A stretch of 64,000 nucleotides of DNA, taken from NCBI GenBank assembly GCA_019416455.1, contig DXXG01000007.1, forward strand, positions 310,001-374,000, in the 5' to 3' direction. Below, piece after piece: positions 42,292-51,349 of the stretch. Within the stretch, counting starts at the first letter, position 1, and the number at the start of each line of letters is the position of its first letter. Source of the stretch: Clostridiales bacterium (GTDB taxonomy: Bacteria; Bacillota; Clostridia; Oscillospirales; Acutalibacteraceae). Under the pieces are notes generated by a model. It searched no databases and was not told where the DNA came from. It worked only from the letters and a program-made list of their open reading frames with translations. The position numbers and the translations under genes were made by a program.

Positions 42292-43797
42292 TCAGTTATT
42301 GCTGGACTGACCGCTCAATCCGCTATTCTCAGAAAGCACCAGCTCGATCTCAAGGCTTTCGCCGGTGGAATAACGGTAGACCGTCAAAGTTACGGTGTCG
42401 CCAGGCTTCTTGTCAGCGATATAGGTGGCGATGGTATTAGCGCTGGTCACCTGAGTGTCATCGATGGCGGTGATGATGTCGTTGCGCTGCAACCCAGACT
42501 TGACAGCCTGTTCACTGCTCACCTCGTCCACCAGGAAGCCGGAAGGCACATTGTTCCAAGTGGCCTGAAGAGCGCTTAAGAACATGCCAGTGATACCCAG
42601 CATAGGACGATCCTTCACATAACCATAGTCGATCAGGTCGGTGACGATGGGCTGTACCGTGTCAGAGGGAATGGCAAATCCAAGGCCCTCATATTCGGTA
42701 GCGGCGATCTTAGAAGAGTTGATGCCCACCACACGGCCGTTCATATCTACCAAAGCGCCGCCGGAGTTGCCGGGGTTGATAGCGGCGTCTGTCTGAATGC
42801 ATTTAACGGTATAACCTGTGTCACTGTTGGTAACAGGGCGGTCCAAAGCGGACACATAGCCAAAGGTGACACTAGAGCTGAGCTGCAAACCACCAGGATT
42901 ACCCACGGCCATCACTTCGTCGCCCACCTGCAGATCACCGGAATCGGCAAATTCCGCGGCGGTCAAACCAGTGGCCTCGATCTTGATCACAGCCAGATCG
43001 GTCTGAGTGTCCTCGCCTACCAGAGTGGCCTCATAGGAAGCGCCGTCAGAAGTGACTACCTCCAATTTGCTGGCGCCGTCCACCACATGCTGGTTAGTGA
43101 CGATATAGCCATCTTCGGAAATGATGATACCGGAACCTTCACCTGCCAGGGAACCTGTGGAATCACTGTCCGCGCCGGAGCTGTTGAAGAAGAAGCCCTG
43201 GGTGCTGATCTGATAGTTCTGGATGCACACCACAGAGGGGATCACCTTCTGGGCTGCCTGCTGACGGGTCATCTCATCACTGGTGACCACATTGCTGGCG
43301 TCCTCTCCGCTGTCAGCGTTTTTGTACAACGTGAAAGCCGCCGTTTTACTGGAACCGGTGCTCTCTACGTTCACAACGCCGGTTTGGATCAGCGCGGCGA
43401 AGATGCCCACCGAACCAAAGGAAACCACGGCACAGCACAGAACAGCTGCCACCGCCCGCAGAAGGTATTTCTTAGCCTTCTTGCCGTCCCGAGGCTTTTT
43501 TTGCTTGGGAGGCTGCGCGGGTGTATAGTAGGGGGCGTTGCTTTGCTGCTGGCCAGCCCCGTTCCAAGTGTAGGTGTTGGGCTGATTGCCGTACTGCCAG
43601 CCGGTCTGAGTGGGATAAGAGCTTTGAGACTGTCCCGTATAGGGATTGGAGGGCTGCCCGTAATTGGGAGCGGTGTAAGTGGTGTTCTCCGAAGCCTTAG
43701 TCTCTTCCTTCTCTGTATTCTGGTTCAACGTTTCATTCGTGGTGTCGTTGATGTCGTTGTTTTTGTTGGCATCGTTGTTCTCATAGGGATTATACAT
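42292..43797 (-). CDS. HtrA/DegP-like membrane serine protease
   Basis: The 501-residue protein has a cytoplasmic N-terminus of about 110 residues very rich in Asn, Gln, Thr and Tyr, one membrane helix (about residues 113-137), then a trypsin-like protease domain outside the cell with His in NQHVVDG, Asp in TDLAVIK and Ser in GNSGGAL. One PDZ domain follows (LSALQATWNNVPSGFLV onward). HtrA proteins degrade damaged envelope proteins. GGAG lies upstream of ATG 43797. No CssRS-type box was seen. Confidence 0.92.
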   Translation of the reverse strand: MYNPYENNDANKNNDINDTTNETLNQNTEKEETKASENTTYTAPNYGQPSNPYTGQSQSSYPTQTGWQYGNQPNTYTWNGAGQQQSNAPYYTPAQPPKQKKPRDGKKAKKYLLRAVAAVLCCAVVSFGSVGIFAALIQTGVVNVESTGSSKTAAFTLYKNADSGEDASNVVTSDEMTRQQAAQKVIPSVVCIQNYQISTQGFFFNSSGADSDSTGSLAGEGSGIIISEDGYIVTNQHVVDGASKLEVVTSDGASYEATLVGEDTQTDLAVIKIEATGLTAAEFADSGDLQVGDEVMAVGNPGGLQLSSSVTFGYVSALDRPVTNSDTGYTVKCIQTDAAINPGNSGGALVDMNGRVVGINSSKIAATEYEGLGFAIPSDTVQPIVTDLIDYGYVKDRPMLGITGMFLSALQATWNNVPSGFLVDEVSSEQAVKSGLQRNDIITAIDDTQVTSANTIATYIADKKPGDTVTLTVYRYSTGESLEIELVLSENSGLSGQSSNN

Positions 43798-43973
43798 AAA
43801 CCATTGCTCCTTTCCTAAGCACTGGGATTTTATAAAGCTGCAAGGGACCGTTTCTGTTCCTCTTCCCTTGTTGTGTCTTTATTATCCCCCGGCTTTGTGA
43901 AAAGGATGTGACGGGTTATGGATTCTTCGATGATTTTTCAAAAATATTTTCTGTTGTGGGGAAAACCGAAACC

Positions 43974-44543
43974 TCACTGCATCTTTTCCAGCAAATGGCT
44001 GCGCTTGAGAGCCAAACGCACCGCCGCGCACAGAGGCACGGACACCGCCACGGCAATGACCGCGTTGATGCTGGAGGTCACCAGCTTTGTGGCCAAAGCG
44101 GTGAGCACAGTCCCCATGGCGCTGCCGATAAGCAGCCCCTCAGCGAAGCTCTTGCCCAGGTACAGGATGATGTAGGTCACGCTGCCGGAAACACCAGCCG
44201 CCACGTTGAGCTTGTGGTTGTCTCCACGGTTATGACCAGCGTAAGCCACCAGCCCGCAGACCACCGCCATCAGGCCCTTAAACACCAAGGTGAAGGGCGC
44301 GGAGAGGATATCTCCGTAGATGATGATGTCATACAGCCCGGACCCGATGCCCGCGGCTAAGCCGCCGGCCACAGGCCCCAGGATGAAGCCGGAAAGCAAG
44401 CAGAAAATATTCCCCAGATGGATGCGGGTCATGCCGAACGCCGCAGGCACCGGAATGCTGATGATGCTGCCCACAAAAACCATGGCAGCGAACACAGCGC
44501 CTAAAACCACCATGTAGATCGTTTTGTTCTCTTTAGCCGTCAT
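43974..44543 (-). CDS. ECF transporter S component
   Basis: The 189-residue membrane protein has about six helices and the ECF S-component pattern (MTRIHLGNIFCLLSGFILGPVAGGLAAGIGSGLYD). It would bind a vitamin or similar ligand and work with shared EcfA/A'/T modules, which are not in this window. ATG 44543 follows GAGGGGG. The ligand cannot be assigned from sequence; a stand-alone gene here suggests a shared-energy (group II) system. Confidence 0.82.
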   Translation of the reverse strand: MTAKENKTIYMVVLGAVFAAMVFVGSIISIPVPAAFGMTRIHLGNIFCLLSGFILGPVAGGLAAGIGSGLYDIIIYGDILSAPFTLVFKGLMAVVCGLVAYAGHNRGDNHKLNVAAGVSGSVTYIILYLGKSFAEGLLIGSAMGTVLTALATKLVTSSINAVIAVAVSVPLCAAVRLALKRSHLLEKMQ

Positions 44544-44667
44544 TGCGTCTACCCCCTCGAGGGCGGCGAACATGACGAAAAAGCATTCGTCTACGCCCTC
44601 ATTATACTATAAAACCCTTTATTTGACTACCTCGTTCTGGAAAAATAGTGATATTTTTTTCAACCCT

Positions 44668-45861
44668 TCATGCCCGGGCAACGCCGGTTGCGCGAGCCGC
44701 TTCTGCCACAGCCTTGGCCACGGCAGGCACCACCCGCTTGTCAAAAGCGGAGGGAATGATGTTGGTTTCGCTCAGCTCCTCTTCGGAGATCAAGTCCGCC
44801 AGCGCCTTTGCAGCGGCCACTTTCATCTCGTCGTTGATCTCCTTAGCCCGCACATCCAACGCTCCCCGAAAAATTCCCGGGAACGCCAGTACATTGTTGA
44901 TCTGGTTGGGATAATCGGAGCGGCCGGTACCCACAACACGTGCTCCCGCTTCCAAAGCCTCCTCCGGGAAGATCTCCGGGGTGGGATTGGCGCAGGCAAA
45001 CACCACAGCGTCCTTGGCCATGGAGCGCACCATGTCACCGGTGAGACACTTAGGCGCGGAGAAGCCCATGAACACGTCAGCCCCTTTGATCACCTCTGCC
45101 AAAGTGCCGGACTTCCGCTGAGGATTGGTCTCCTCAGCCAGTTTGGCCTGGGCGTCGGTCATGCCGGGCAGACCGGGGACCAAAGCGCCGTTGCGGTCAC
45201 AGACCACCACATTTTTCAGGCCCAGGGCCATGAGCAGCTTGGTGCAGGCAGTGCCCGCCGCTCCCGCGCCGTTGACCACTGCCGAGACCTCCTCGATCTT
45301 CTTGCCCACCTGCTTCAAAGCGTTGAGCATGGCGGACACAGTGATCACCGCAGTGCCGTGCTGGTCATCGTGGAACACGGGGATATCCAGCCGCTCCTTC
45401 AGTTTGGCTTCCACCTCAAAGCAGCGGGGCGCGCCGATGTCCTCCAGGTTGATGCCGCCGAAAGATCCGGCGATCATTTCCACAGTGTGGACGATCTCAT
45501 CCACGTCCTTGGACCGGATACAGATGGGGAACGCGTCGATGCCGGCGAAAGCCTGGAACAGGGCGCATTTACCCTCCATTACAGGCATGCCCGCCTCGGG
45601 GCCGATGTCTCCCAGACCCAGAACCGCGGTACCGTCGGTAACCACTGCCACCAGGTTGCCCCGGCGGGTGTACTCGTAGGACTTTTCCACGTCCTTCTGG
45701 ATCTCCAGGCAAGGCGCGGCCACACCCGGGGTGTAAGCTACGGAGAGCTGGTCTTTATTGGTGAGGACACAGGGAGTGTTGACACGGATCTTTCCCTGCC
45801 ATTCCCGGTGCATTTTCAGAGCTTCTTTGGCGTAATCCACAGCGCGTTCCTCCATTTTCAT
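44668..45861 (-). CDS. NAD-type malic enzyme
   Basis: The 397-residue oxidoreductase decarboxylates malate to pyruvate. It shows the malic signature (YTPGVAAPCLEI, TDGTAVLGLGDIGPEAGMPVMEGK), catalytic residues in FHDDQHGTA and a Rossmann motif NGAGAAGTA. Length is that of short bacterial malic enzymes. The weak ribosome site leaves ATG 45861 or 45855 possible. With the oxaloacetate decarboxylase near the window's end it suggests C4-acid metabolism. Confidence 0.94.
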   Translation of the reverse strand: MKMEERAVDYAKEALKMHREWQGKIRVNTPCVLTNKDQLSVAYTPGVAAPCLEIQKDVEKSYEYTRRGNLVAVVTDGTAVLGLGDIGPEAGMPVMEGKCALFQAFAGIDAFPICIRSKDVDEIVHTVEMIAGSFGGINLEDIGAPRCFEVEAKLKERLDIPVFHDDQHGTAVITVSAMLNALKQVGKKIEEVSAVVNGAGAAGTACTKLLMALGLKNVVVCDRNGALVPGLPGMTDAQAKLAEETNPQRKSGTLAEVIKGADVFMGFSAPKCLTGDMVRSMAKDAVVFACANPTPEIFPEEALEAGARVVGTGRSDYPNQINNVLAFPGIFRGALDVRAKEINDEMKVAAAKALADLISEEELSETNIIPSAFDKRVVPAVAKAVAEAARATGVARA

Positions 45862-45875
45862 TCCATTTGTTTTCG

Positions 45876-45904
45876 ATTATAGCACGCTGTTCCCCACCAC
45901 GCAA
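45876..45904 (-). promoter_or_regulatory. Malic enzyme promoter
   Basis: Minus strand TTGCGT (45904-45899), 17 bases, TATAAT (45881-45876) with a TGC extension. It gives a very short leader. Confidence 0.7.
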
Positions 45905-45913
45905 GACAAGCCC

Positions 45914-45941
45914 TTGATTTTTCCCCACACACTCGTATAAT
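45914..45941 (+). promoter_or_regulatory. Promoter of the HAD phosphatase gene
   Basis: TTGATT (45914-45919), 16 bases, TATAAT (45936-45941). It is divergent from the malic enzyme promoter, with about ten bases between the -35 boxes. Confidence 0.75.
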
Positions 45942-45973
45942 AGAAAAAGACTCTCTCAGGGAGGAATTATCTC

Positions 45974-46651
45974 ATGAACAGTGAAGCAAGACGCTTTGAC
46001 GCCTGCATTTTCGATTTAGACGGCACCTTGGCCAACACCCTCACTTCCATCGCCCATTTCGGCAACGCCACTTTGGAGGAGTACGGTTTCCCCACCATCC
46101 CGGTGGAGACCTATAAGACTCTAGTGGGCAATGGAGCGGACGTGCTCATGCGGCGCATGCTGAAAACCGTAGGGGCTCAGCTTTCCGAAGAGAAACTCCG
46201 GGAATTCCGGGCTGCCTACGACCGCCGGTACGAAAGCGACCCCATGGCCCTGGTGGAGCCCTACCCCGGCATCCCCCAAACCCTGGAAAAGCTGAAAGCT
46301 CTGGGGATGAAAATCGGGGTGCTCTCCAACAAGCCGGACAACATGGCTCAGTACATTGTGAAGGACCTGTTCGGCAACCTGCCTGACCAGGTCCATGGCC
46401 AGCGGGCCGATTACCCCACCAAGCCGGACCCCAAAGCGGTGCTGGAAATGGCGGCGGATTTTGGAGTCTCCCCAGAGCGGGTGCTCTACGTGGGAGACAG
46501 CGGTGTGGACATGCAGACCGGCCGCAACGGGGGCATGGTCCCCTGCGGCGTGTTGTGGGGCTTCCGGGACCGGGAAGAACTGCTGGAAAACGGCGCCCAG
46601 CACCTGGTGGAAACAGCGGAAGATCTGTACCAAGTGGCCACGGGGACCTAA
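45974..46651 (+). CDS. HAD-superfamily phosphatase (phosphoglycolate phosphatase-like)
   Basis: The 225-residue protein has HAD motif I (FDLDGTL), motif II (VLSNK), a lysine in YPTKPDP (motif III) and motif IV (YVGDSGVD). It groups with Gph/PpaX-like phosphatases that remove phosphate from small metabolites; the substrate cannot be fixed from sequence. AGGGAGG precedes the ATG. It is monocistronic, with promoter and terminator. Confidence 0.88.
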   Translation: MNSEARRFDACIFDLDGTLANTLTSIAHFGNATLEEYGFPTIPVETYKTLVGNGADVLMRRMLKTVGAQLSEEKLREFRAAYDRRYESDPMALVEPYPGIPQTLEKLKALGMKIGVLSNKPDNMAQYIVKDLFGNLPDQVHGQRADYPTKPDPKAVLEMAADFGVSPERVLYVGDSGVDMQTGRNGGMVPCGVLWGFRDREELLENGAQHLVETAEDLYQVATGT

Positions 46652-46669
46652 ACGAAACCTGCATATAAT

Positions 46670-46705
46670 AAAAAGGACACCCAGAGAATTCTCGGGTGTC
46701 CTTTT
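46670..46705. terminator. Bidirectional terminator
   Basis: AAAAAGGACACCC pairs with GGGTGTCCTTTTT, with inner GAG/CTC, between convergent HAD and DUF368 genes. Confidence 0.9.
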
Positions 46706-46720
46706 TACATGTGTAAGAAC

Positions 46721-47563
46721 TTATCCTTCCTTGGGTACGCTCTGGTTGAACTTATCCAAGGCAAGGGCTGCGGCAACACCCACCACGATGCAGATCACGT
46801 TGGCCACGGCGCTGCCCACGCTGGCAGTAAAACTGCCGAAGGGGATGATCACCAGCGTAGCGGCGATAACGATGCCCACGATAGCGTGGAAAGCGAAGGA
46901 GTAGAAGTGGTTGAACAGAGCGTCCACCGCCTTAGCCAGGCAGAGGATGGTCACCACCGCGCCAATCCCAGCGGGAGCCAGCACGCCCAGATCCAGGTTG
47001 CCGATGCCGTCCACGAAAGGCGTGTACAAGCCCAAGGGCATCAGCAAAGTGGAGAAGCTCATGCCGGGGGCAATGATAGAAAGGGCCGCGCAGAAGCCGC
47101 AGAACAGATACCAGCCAAAGCTGGGGACAATGTTCACGGAAAGCAGATTGAGAGACAGGAGCAGCGCCATGATGATGACAAATGCCGCCACCAGGGAAAT
47201 CCAGCTGCCTTTGGTGCGGCCCTGTTCCCCAGCTTCCCGGAACAGGGAGGGCAGCATTCCGCCAATCAGTCCCACGAACAGGCACACCGACTGGTCAGGA
47301 TATTTTTCCAGGAAAAATGCCAGGATCTTGGCCACCCCCAGAAAGCCCAGGGCCGCTCCCAGAATCACCGGGAACAGACGGGGCACGTGGGTCTTGAATT
47401 TCTTGACAGGGTTGGAGAGCAGCTCCATCACGGGCTTATAGATGCCAAACACCACGCAGAGCACGCCTCCGGAGATGCCCGGAAGCACAGCGCCTACGCC
47501 CACCAACATTCCCTGCAATACGCGCAGCACCAGGCGCAGGACGCCTGTATTTTTCTCTTTCAT
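46721..47563 (-). CDS. DUF368 (PopT-like) polyprenyl-phosphate translocase
   Basis: The 280-residue membrane protein with about eight helices matches DUF368. The duplicated signature is visible: GAVLPGISGGVLCVVFGIY and a second copy near SIIAPGMSFSTLLMPLGLY. Work on this family (PopT) showed recycling of undecaprenyl phosphate across the membrane for wall synthesis. Function here is by family, not by direct evidence. Confidence 0.87.
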   Translation of the reverse strand: MKEKNTGVLRLVLRVLQGMLVGVGAVLPGISGGVLCVVFGIYKPVMELLSNPVKKFKTHVPRLFPVILGAALGFLGVAKILAFFLEKYPDQSVCLFVGLIGGMLPSLFREAGEQGRTKGSWISLVAAFVIIMALLLSLNLLSVNIVPSFGWYLFCGFCAALSIIAPGMSFSTLLMPLGLYTPFVDGIGNLDLGVLAPAGIGAVVTILCLAKAVDALFNHFYSFAFHAIVGIVIAATLVIIPFGSFTASVGSAVANVICIVVGVAAALALDKFNQSVPKEG

Positions 47564-47627
47564 TCTTGGGTCCCCTTTCTCGTTTTAGGAGGATCACGGC
47601 CCAGCGTTCCAGGCCGCCGTATCCTCT

Positions 47628-47657
47628 ATTATAATCCGGAAGGCTCTTCCAATTCAA
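47628..47657 (-). promoter_or_regulatory. Promoter of the DUF368 gene
   Basis: Minus strand TTGAAT (47657-47652), 18 bases, TATAAT (47633-47628). The spacer holds GGAAG-AGC-CTTCC. Confidence 0.7.
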
Positions 47658-47735
47658 CCATCTTCTGGCCCGGACAGGCTATTTTCAGGATTTTGTAAGG
47701 TTTCTCCCCATTTTGAGGCTCGTCTTTATGGCTGG

Positions 47736-47765
47736 TTGACAGCTCGGGCGCCCCGGGATTATAAT
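47736..47765 (+). promoter_or_regulatory. Promoter of gluQRS with GC-rich spacer
   Basis: TTGACA (47736-47741), 18 bases, TATAAT (47760-47765): both hexamers match consensus. The spacer contains the palindrome GGGCGCCC. Confidence 0.8.
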
Positions 47766-47796
47766 CGTAGCAGCTTTTGGGAAAGGGGGTAGCGTC

Positions 47797-48747
47797 ATGG
47801 GACAGACCGTGGGCAGATTCGCACCCACTCCCAGTGGATATCTCCACTTGGGGAACCTGTTCTCCTCCCTGCTGGCCTGGTTGTCCGCCAAGTCTCAGGG
47901 CGGGAGGATCATCCTTCGCAACGAGGACTTGGACCCGGACCGCTCCCGCCCGGAATTCGTCCGCCAAGCCCAGCGAGACCTGGAGCAACTTGGGCTCACC
48001 TGGGAGGAGGGTGGAGATCTGGGCGGCCCCCACGCCCCCTACGATCAAGGCCGCCGCTTCGACTTTTACCGGTCCCAGCTGGAGCGGCTGGAAAACCTGG
48101 ACCTGGTGTACCCCTGTTTCTGCACCAGAGCTCAGCTCCTCGCCGCCAGCGCTCCCCACGCCTCTGACGGGGAGTTGATCTACGCCGGAACCTGTCGAAA
48201 TCTGTCCCCTCAGGAAGCAGCAGAGCGGAGCAAGACCCGCTCCCCGGCTTTGCGTCTGCGAGTCCCAGAGGAGACCATCTTCTTCACAGACCTTCACTAC
48301 GGACCCCAGGAACAATTCCTCCCCACCGATTGCGGGGACTTTATCCTCCGCCGCTCCGACGGGGTCTACGCCTACCAGCTGGCGGTGGTGGCTGACGATG
48401 GCGCTATGGGAGTGACCCAGGTGGTACGGGGACGGGATCTTCTCTCCTCCACCCCCCGTCAGATTTTGCTTTTCCGGCTTTTGGGATATTCTGTGCCCCA
48501 GTTCGCCCACACCCCATTGCTTCTGGCTCCCGACGGCCGGCGACTTTCCAAGCGGGACGGAGACCAGAGCCTTTCCGGGATGCTGGCGAAAGGTCTTTCT
48601 TCCCAGCAAGTGGTGGGCCGACTGGCGTTCCTGGCAGGACTGCTTCCCAAACCGGAAGCCATCACCCCGGAGGATCTTCTGCCCCTGTTTTCCTGGGAGA
48701 AGGTGCCCCGGGAGGACGTGGTGATCCCCCGGGAATTTCTGGAATGA
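47797..48747 (+). CDS. gluQ: Glutamyl-Q tRNA(Asp) synthetase
   Basis: The 316-residue protein resembles the catalytic half of glutamyl-tRNA synthetase without the anticodon-binding domain, as in GluQ-RS. It has the HIGH-like motif PTPSGYLHLGN, a CxC...Y-x3-C zinc set (CFC at about 108, YAGTC at about 130) and a KMSKS-like RRLSKRDGDQ. GluQ-RS adds glutamate to queuosine at position 34 of tRNA-Asp. GAAAGGGGG precedes the ATG. No queuosine synthesis genes are in the window. Confidence 0.88.
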   Translation: MGQTVGRFAPTPSGYLHLGNLFSSLLAWLSAKSQGGRIILRNEDLDPDRSRPEFVRQAQRDLEQLGLTWEEGGDLGGPHAPYDQGRRFDFYRSQLERLENLDLVYPCFCTRAQLLAASAPHASDGELIYAGTCRNLSPQEAAERSKTRSPALRLRVPEETIFFTDLHYGPQEQFLPTDCGDFILRRSDGVYAYQLAVVADDGAMGVTQVVRGRDLLSSTPRQILLFRLLGYSVPQFAHTPLLLAPDGRRLSKRDGDQSLSGMLAKGLSSQQVVGRLAFLAGLLPKPEAITPEDLLPLFSWEKVPREDVVIPREFLE

Positions 48748-48781
48748 AAAAGGACGGTGCTTTTCAGCCCGTCCTTTTTTT
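48748..48781. terminator. Bidirectional terminator
   Basis: AAAAAGGACGG pairs with CCGTCCTTTTT between the convergent gluQRS and cinA genes. Confidence 0.85.
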
Positions 48782-48795
48782 GCTGTCTATAAAAT

Positions 48796-50049
48796 TTATT
48801 CAGCGATGACCGACAGGCCGTCCAGATAACGACGCACCATATCCAGGGCTTGACTGGCAGCACAGTGGCGATGCCAGTCCCGACTCTTGGTCCGGCCGAT
48901 GGGAGACCGCTTGGTCACCCAGGTGTGCTCCCCGTCGCTCAGGGCGATGTAGATCAGCCCCACAGGCTTTTCCGGGGTGCCACCGTCAGGACCAGCAATG
49001 CCGGTGATCCCCACGCCGATGTCACTCCCGGACCGGCGGACGATCCCCTCCGCCATCTCTCGGGCTGTTTCCTCGCTGACTGCTCCATACTGCTCCAGCG
49101 TCTCATGGTCCACAGACAACAGTGCCTCCTTGGCATCGTTGGCGTAAGTGACGCAGCCCATATCGAACACAGCGGAGGAACCGGACACATCGGTGATCCG
49201 CTTGGCCAGCAGCCCGCCGGTGCAGGATTCCGCTGTGGCCAGCTTTTTGCCCTGAGCAGCCAGCTTTTGGACCACCAGTTCTTCCAGGCTTTCCACATCC
49301 ACGCTGTATACAAAGTCTCCCAGCCGCCGCTTGATCTCCTGGATCAAAGGCTGGCACATCTGGTCGGCTTCCTCCTCGGTGTGGGCTTTGGCGGTGACCC
49401 GCAGGTAGCACTCCCCTTCTTTGGCGTAGGGGGCCAGAGTGGGATTTTCCCCGTTCATCAGGTCGTCCATCATCTGGGCAACGGGAGCCTCTCCCCGCCC
49501 GTAAATGTGGACGTTATGAGAGACGATGACCCACTCCTGGTCCTGCTTCAAGAAGGGCACCACATAGTTCTTCAGCATGGGCTCCAGCTCCGAGGGCGGC
49601 CCCGGAAGCATGATAACAGTACACCCGCTCTGGGCCTGGAACGCGCAGCCGGGAGCGGTGCCGTTGTCGTTCTGGAACACGGTGCAGCCCTCCGGCAGCC
49701 AAGCCTGTTTTTCCTGGTTGGAGCTGACCTTCTTCTCGTTGAAATAGTTCAGGATCCGGTCCAGGCTGGGCTGATGGAGCACCAGCTTCCTGCCAGCACA
49801 GGCGGCGGTGGTCTCCTTGGTCAGATCGTCGGTGGTGGGCCCCAGGCCGCCGGTCATGATCAGCAGGTTACTGCGGGAAATGGCGGTCTCCACTGCCAGC
49901 TTCAACCGTTCCACGTTATCCCCCACCACGGCGGAGTAGAGCAAATTGATGCCCAAAGCCGAAAGCTCCCGGGCCACGATGGTAGTATCCGTGTTCACCA
50001 CCTGGCCCAAAAGCAGCTCGGTGCCCACGGAAATGATCTCTGCGTTCAT
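48796..50049 (-). CDS. cinA: CinA family protein (NMN deamidase domain)
   Basis: The 417-residue protein has an N-terminal MoCF-like domain (GTELLLGQVVNTD, TGGLGPTTDD) of the ADP-ribose pyrophosphatase/CinA type and a C-terminal PncC-like domain (AESCTGGLLAKRIT, GITGIAGPDGGTPEKPVG) that deamidates nicotinamide mononucleotide. It would recycle pyridine nucleotides. ATG 50049 follows GAGGAGA. It ends a minus-strand run with thiI, nifS-type desulfurase and nadE, of which nadE shares its NAD theme. Confidence 0.95.
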   Translation of the reverse strand: MNAEIISVGTELLLGQVVNTDTTIVARELSALGINLLYSAVVGDNVERLKLAVETAISRSNLLIMTGGLGPTTDDLTKETTAACAGRKLVLHQPSLDRILNYFNEKKVSSNQEKQAWLPEGCTVFQNDNGTAPGCAFQAQSGCTVIMLPGPPSELEPMLKNYVVPFLKQDQEWVIVSHNVHIYGRGEAPVAQMMDDLMNGENPTLAPYAKEGECYLRVTAKAHTEEEADQMCQPLIQEIKRRLGDFVYSVDVESLEELVVQKLAAQGKKLATAESCTGGLLAKRITDVSGSSAVFDMGCVTYANDAKEALLSVDHETLEQYGAVSEETAREMAEGIVRRSGSDIGVGITGIAGPDGGTPEKPVGLIYIALSDGEHTWVTKRSPIGRTKSRDWHRHCAASQALDMVRRYLDGLSVIAE

Positions 50050-50090
50050 AGTAGTTTCTCCTCTTTTCTGTGCGACTCAAAAAACCGCTC

Positions 50091-51266
50091 TCACGGCATG
50101 ATCCACTCTGTCTCCAGCTGGGAGAGAGACTCTTCCAGCAGCGCTTCCCCGTCGATGGCCTGCTCGCCGCTCTCCACAAAGTGGAGGATGGGCTTGGTCC
50201 GGGGATGCTTGGGAGTGAAGATGGTGCAGCAGTCCTCGTAGGGCTCGATGGAGATGTCGAAGGTGTCGATCATCCGGGCCACCTTCACGATCTCCGACTT
50301 GTCAGACCCGATGAGAGGACGGAACACAGGCATGGTGGCCACAGCGTCCGTGCAGGCAATAGCCTGGATGGTCTGGCTGGCCACCTGACCCAGACTCTCT
50401 CCGGTAATCAACGCGGAACAGCCCTCGTCCCGGGCCACCCGTTCCGCCGCCCGGAGCATAAACCGGCGCAGGATCACAGTGGAGAGCTCCTCCGGGCACT
50501 TGTCCCGGATCTCTTCCTGAAGGTGAGTGAAGCTGACGGTGACGAATTTGATCCGTCCTGCGTACTGGGCCACCTTTTTCAGCAGCCTAGCCACCTTCTC
50601 GTGAGCCAGCTCACTGGTGTAGGGCGGACTGGCGAAGTGGATGGCAGTGAGCTCCACCCCTCGCTTGGCCATCATCCAGGCAGCCACAGGGCTGTCCAGA
50701 CCGCCGCTGATCAGGATAGCGGCTTTGCCTCCCGTACCCACGGGGATACCTCCCGCTCCGGGCTTGGTGTCGGCATGGACAAAGGCGTAACGTTCCCGTA
50801 CCTCCACCCGGACCACCAGATCGGGGTTGTGGACATCCACTTGCAAGTGGGGGAATTTCTCCAACAGATAGCCCCCCACTTCCGCGGAGACTTCCGGGGA
50901 TTTGTAGGGGAACTTTTTATCGCTGCGTTTACATTCCACCTTGAAGGTGGAGATCTCTTCCAGCTGGTCCGCCAGATACTCGGCGGCCCGCTCACAGATC
51001 TTTCCCAGATCCTTCTCGGTAACTCCCGCCCGGGCGTAGCCGATCACGCCAAACACCTTGGAGACACGCTCCTCGGCAAGATCCATGTCGGCGTTGTCGT
51101 CTTTGGGCTCCACGTACACGGTGGACTGCACCGAGGCAACGGAGAACTCTCCGGCGTTTTGCAGCCGGCGGCGGATATTTTTCAGGAGCACGTCCTCAAA
51201 GGCCCGACGATTCAGGCCCTTCAGGGCGATCTCTCCCAATTTCAGCAAGATCACTTCTTGTGGCAT
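50091..51266 (-). CDS. thiI: tRNA 4-thiouridine synthase ThiI
   Basis: The 391-residue enzyme uses ATP and persulfide sulfur to make 4-thiouridine in tRNA, and it can feed thiazole synthesis. It has an N-terminal ferredoxin-like and THUMP domain, then the PP-loop ILISGGLDSPVA. It lacks a C-terminal rhodanese domain, as in Bacillus ThiI, which takes sulfur directly from a partner desulfurase. Such a gene lies 83 bases upstream. Confidence 0.95.
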   Translation of the reverse strand: MPQEVILLKLGEIALKGLNRRAFEDVLLKNIRRRLQNAGEFSVASVQSTVYVEPKDDNADMDLAEERVSKVFGVIGYARAGVTEKDLGKICERAAEYLADQLEEISTFKVECKRSDKKFPYKSPEVSAEVGGYLLEKFPHLQVDVHNPDLVVRVEVRERYAFVHADTKPGAGGIPVGTGGKAAILISGGLDSPVAAWMMAKRGVELTAIHFASPPYTSELAHEKVARLLKKVAQYAGRIKFVTVSFTHLQEEIRDKCPEELSTVILRRFMLRAAERVARDEGCSALITGESLGQVASQTIQAIACTDAVATMPVFRPLIGSDKSEIVKVARMIDTFDISIEPYEDCCTIFTPKHPRTKPILHFVESGEQAIDGEALLEESLSQLETEWIMP

Positions 51267-51349
51267 AGTACACTTCCCATCTATAACATTTCGGAGTCCT
51301 GATCTCAGATCCCAGGACCCGAGGATTTAAGCTAACGAACGGCAGCGGA

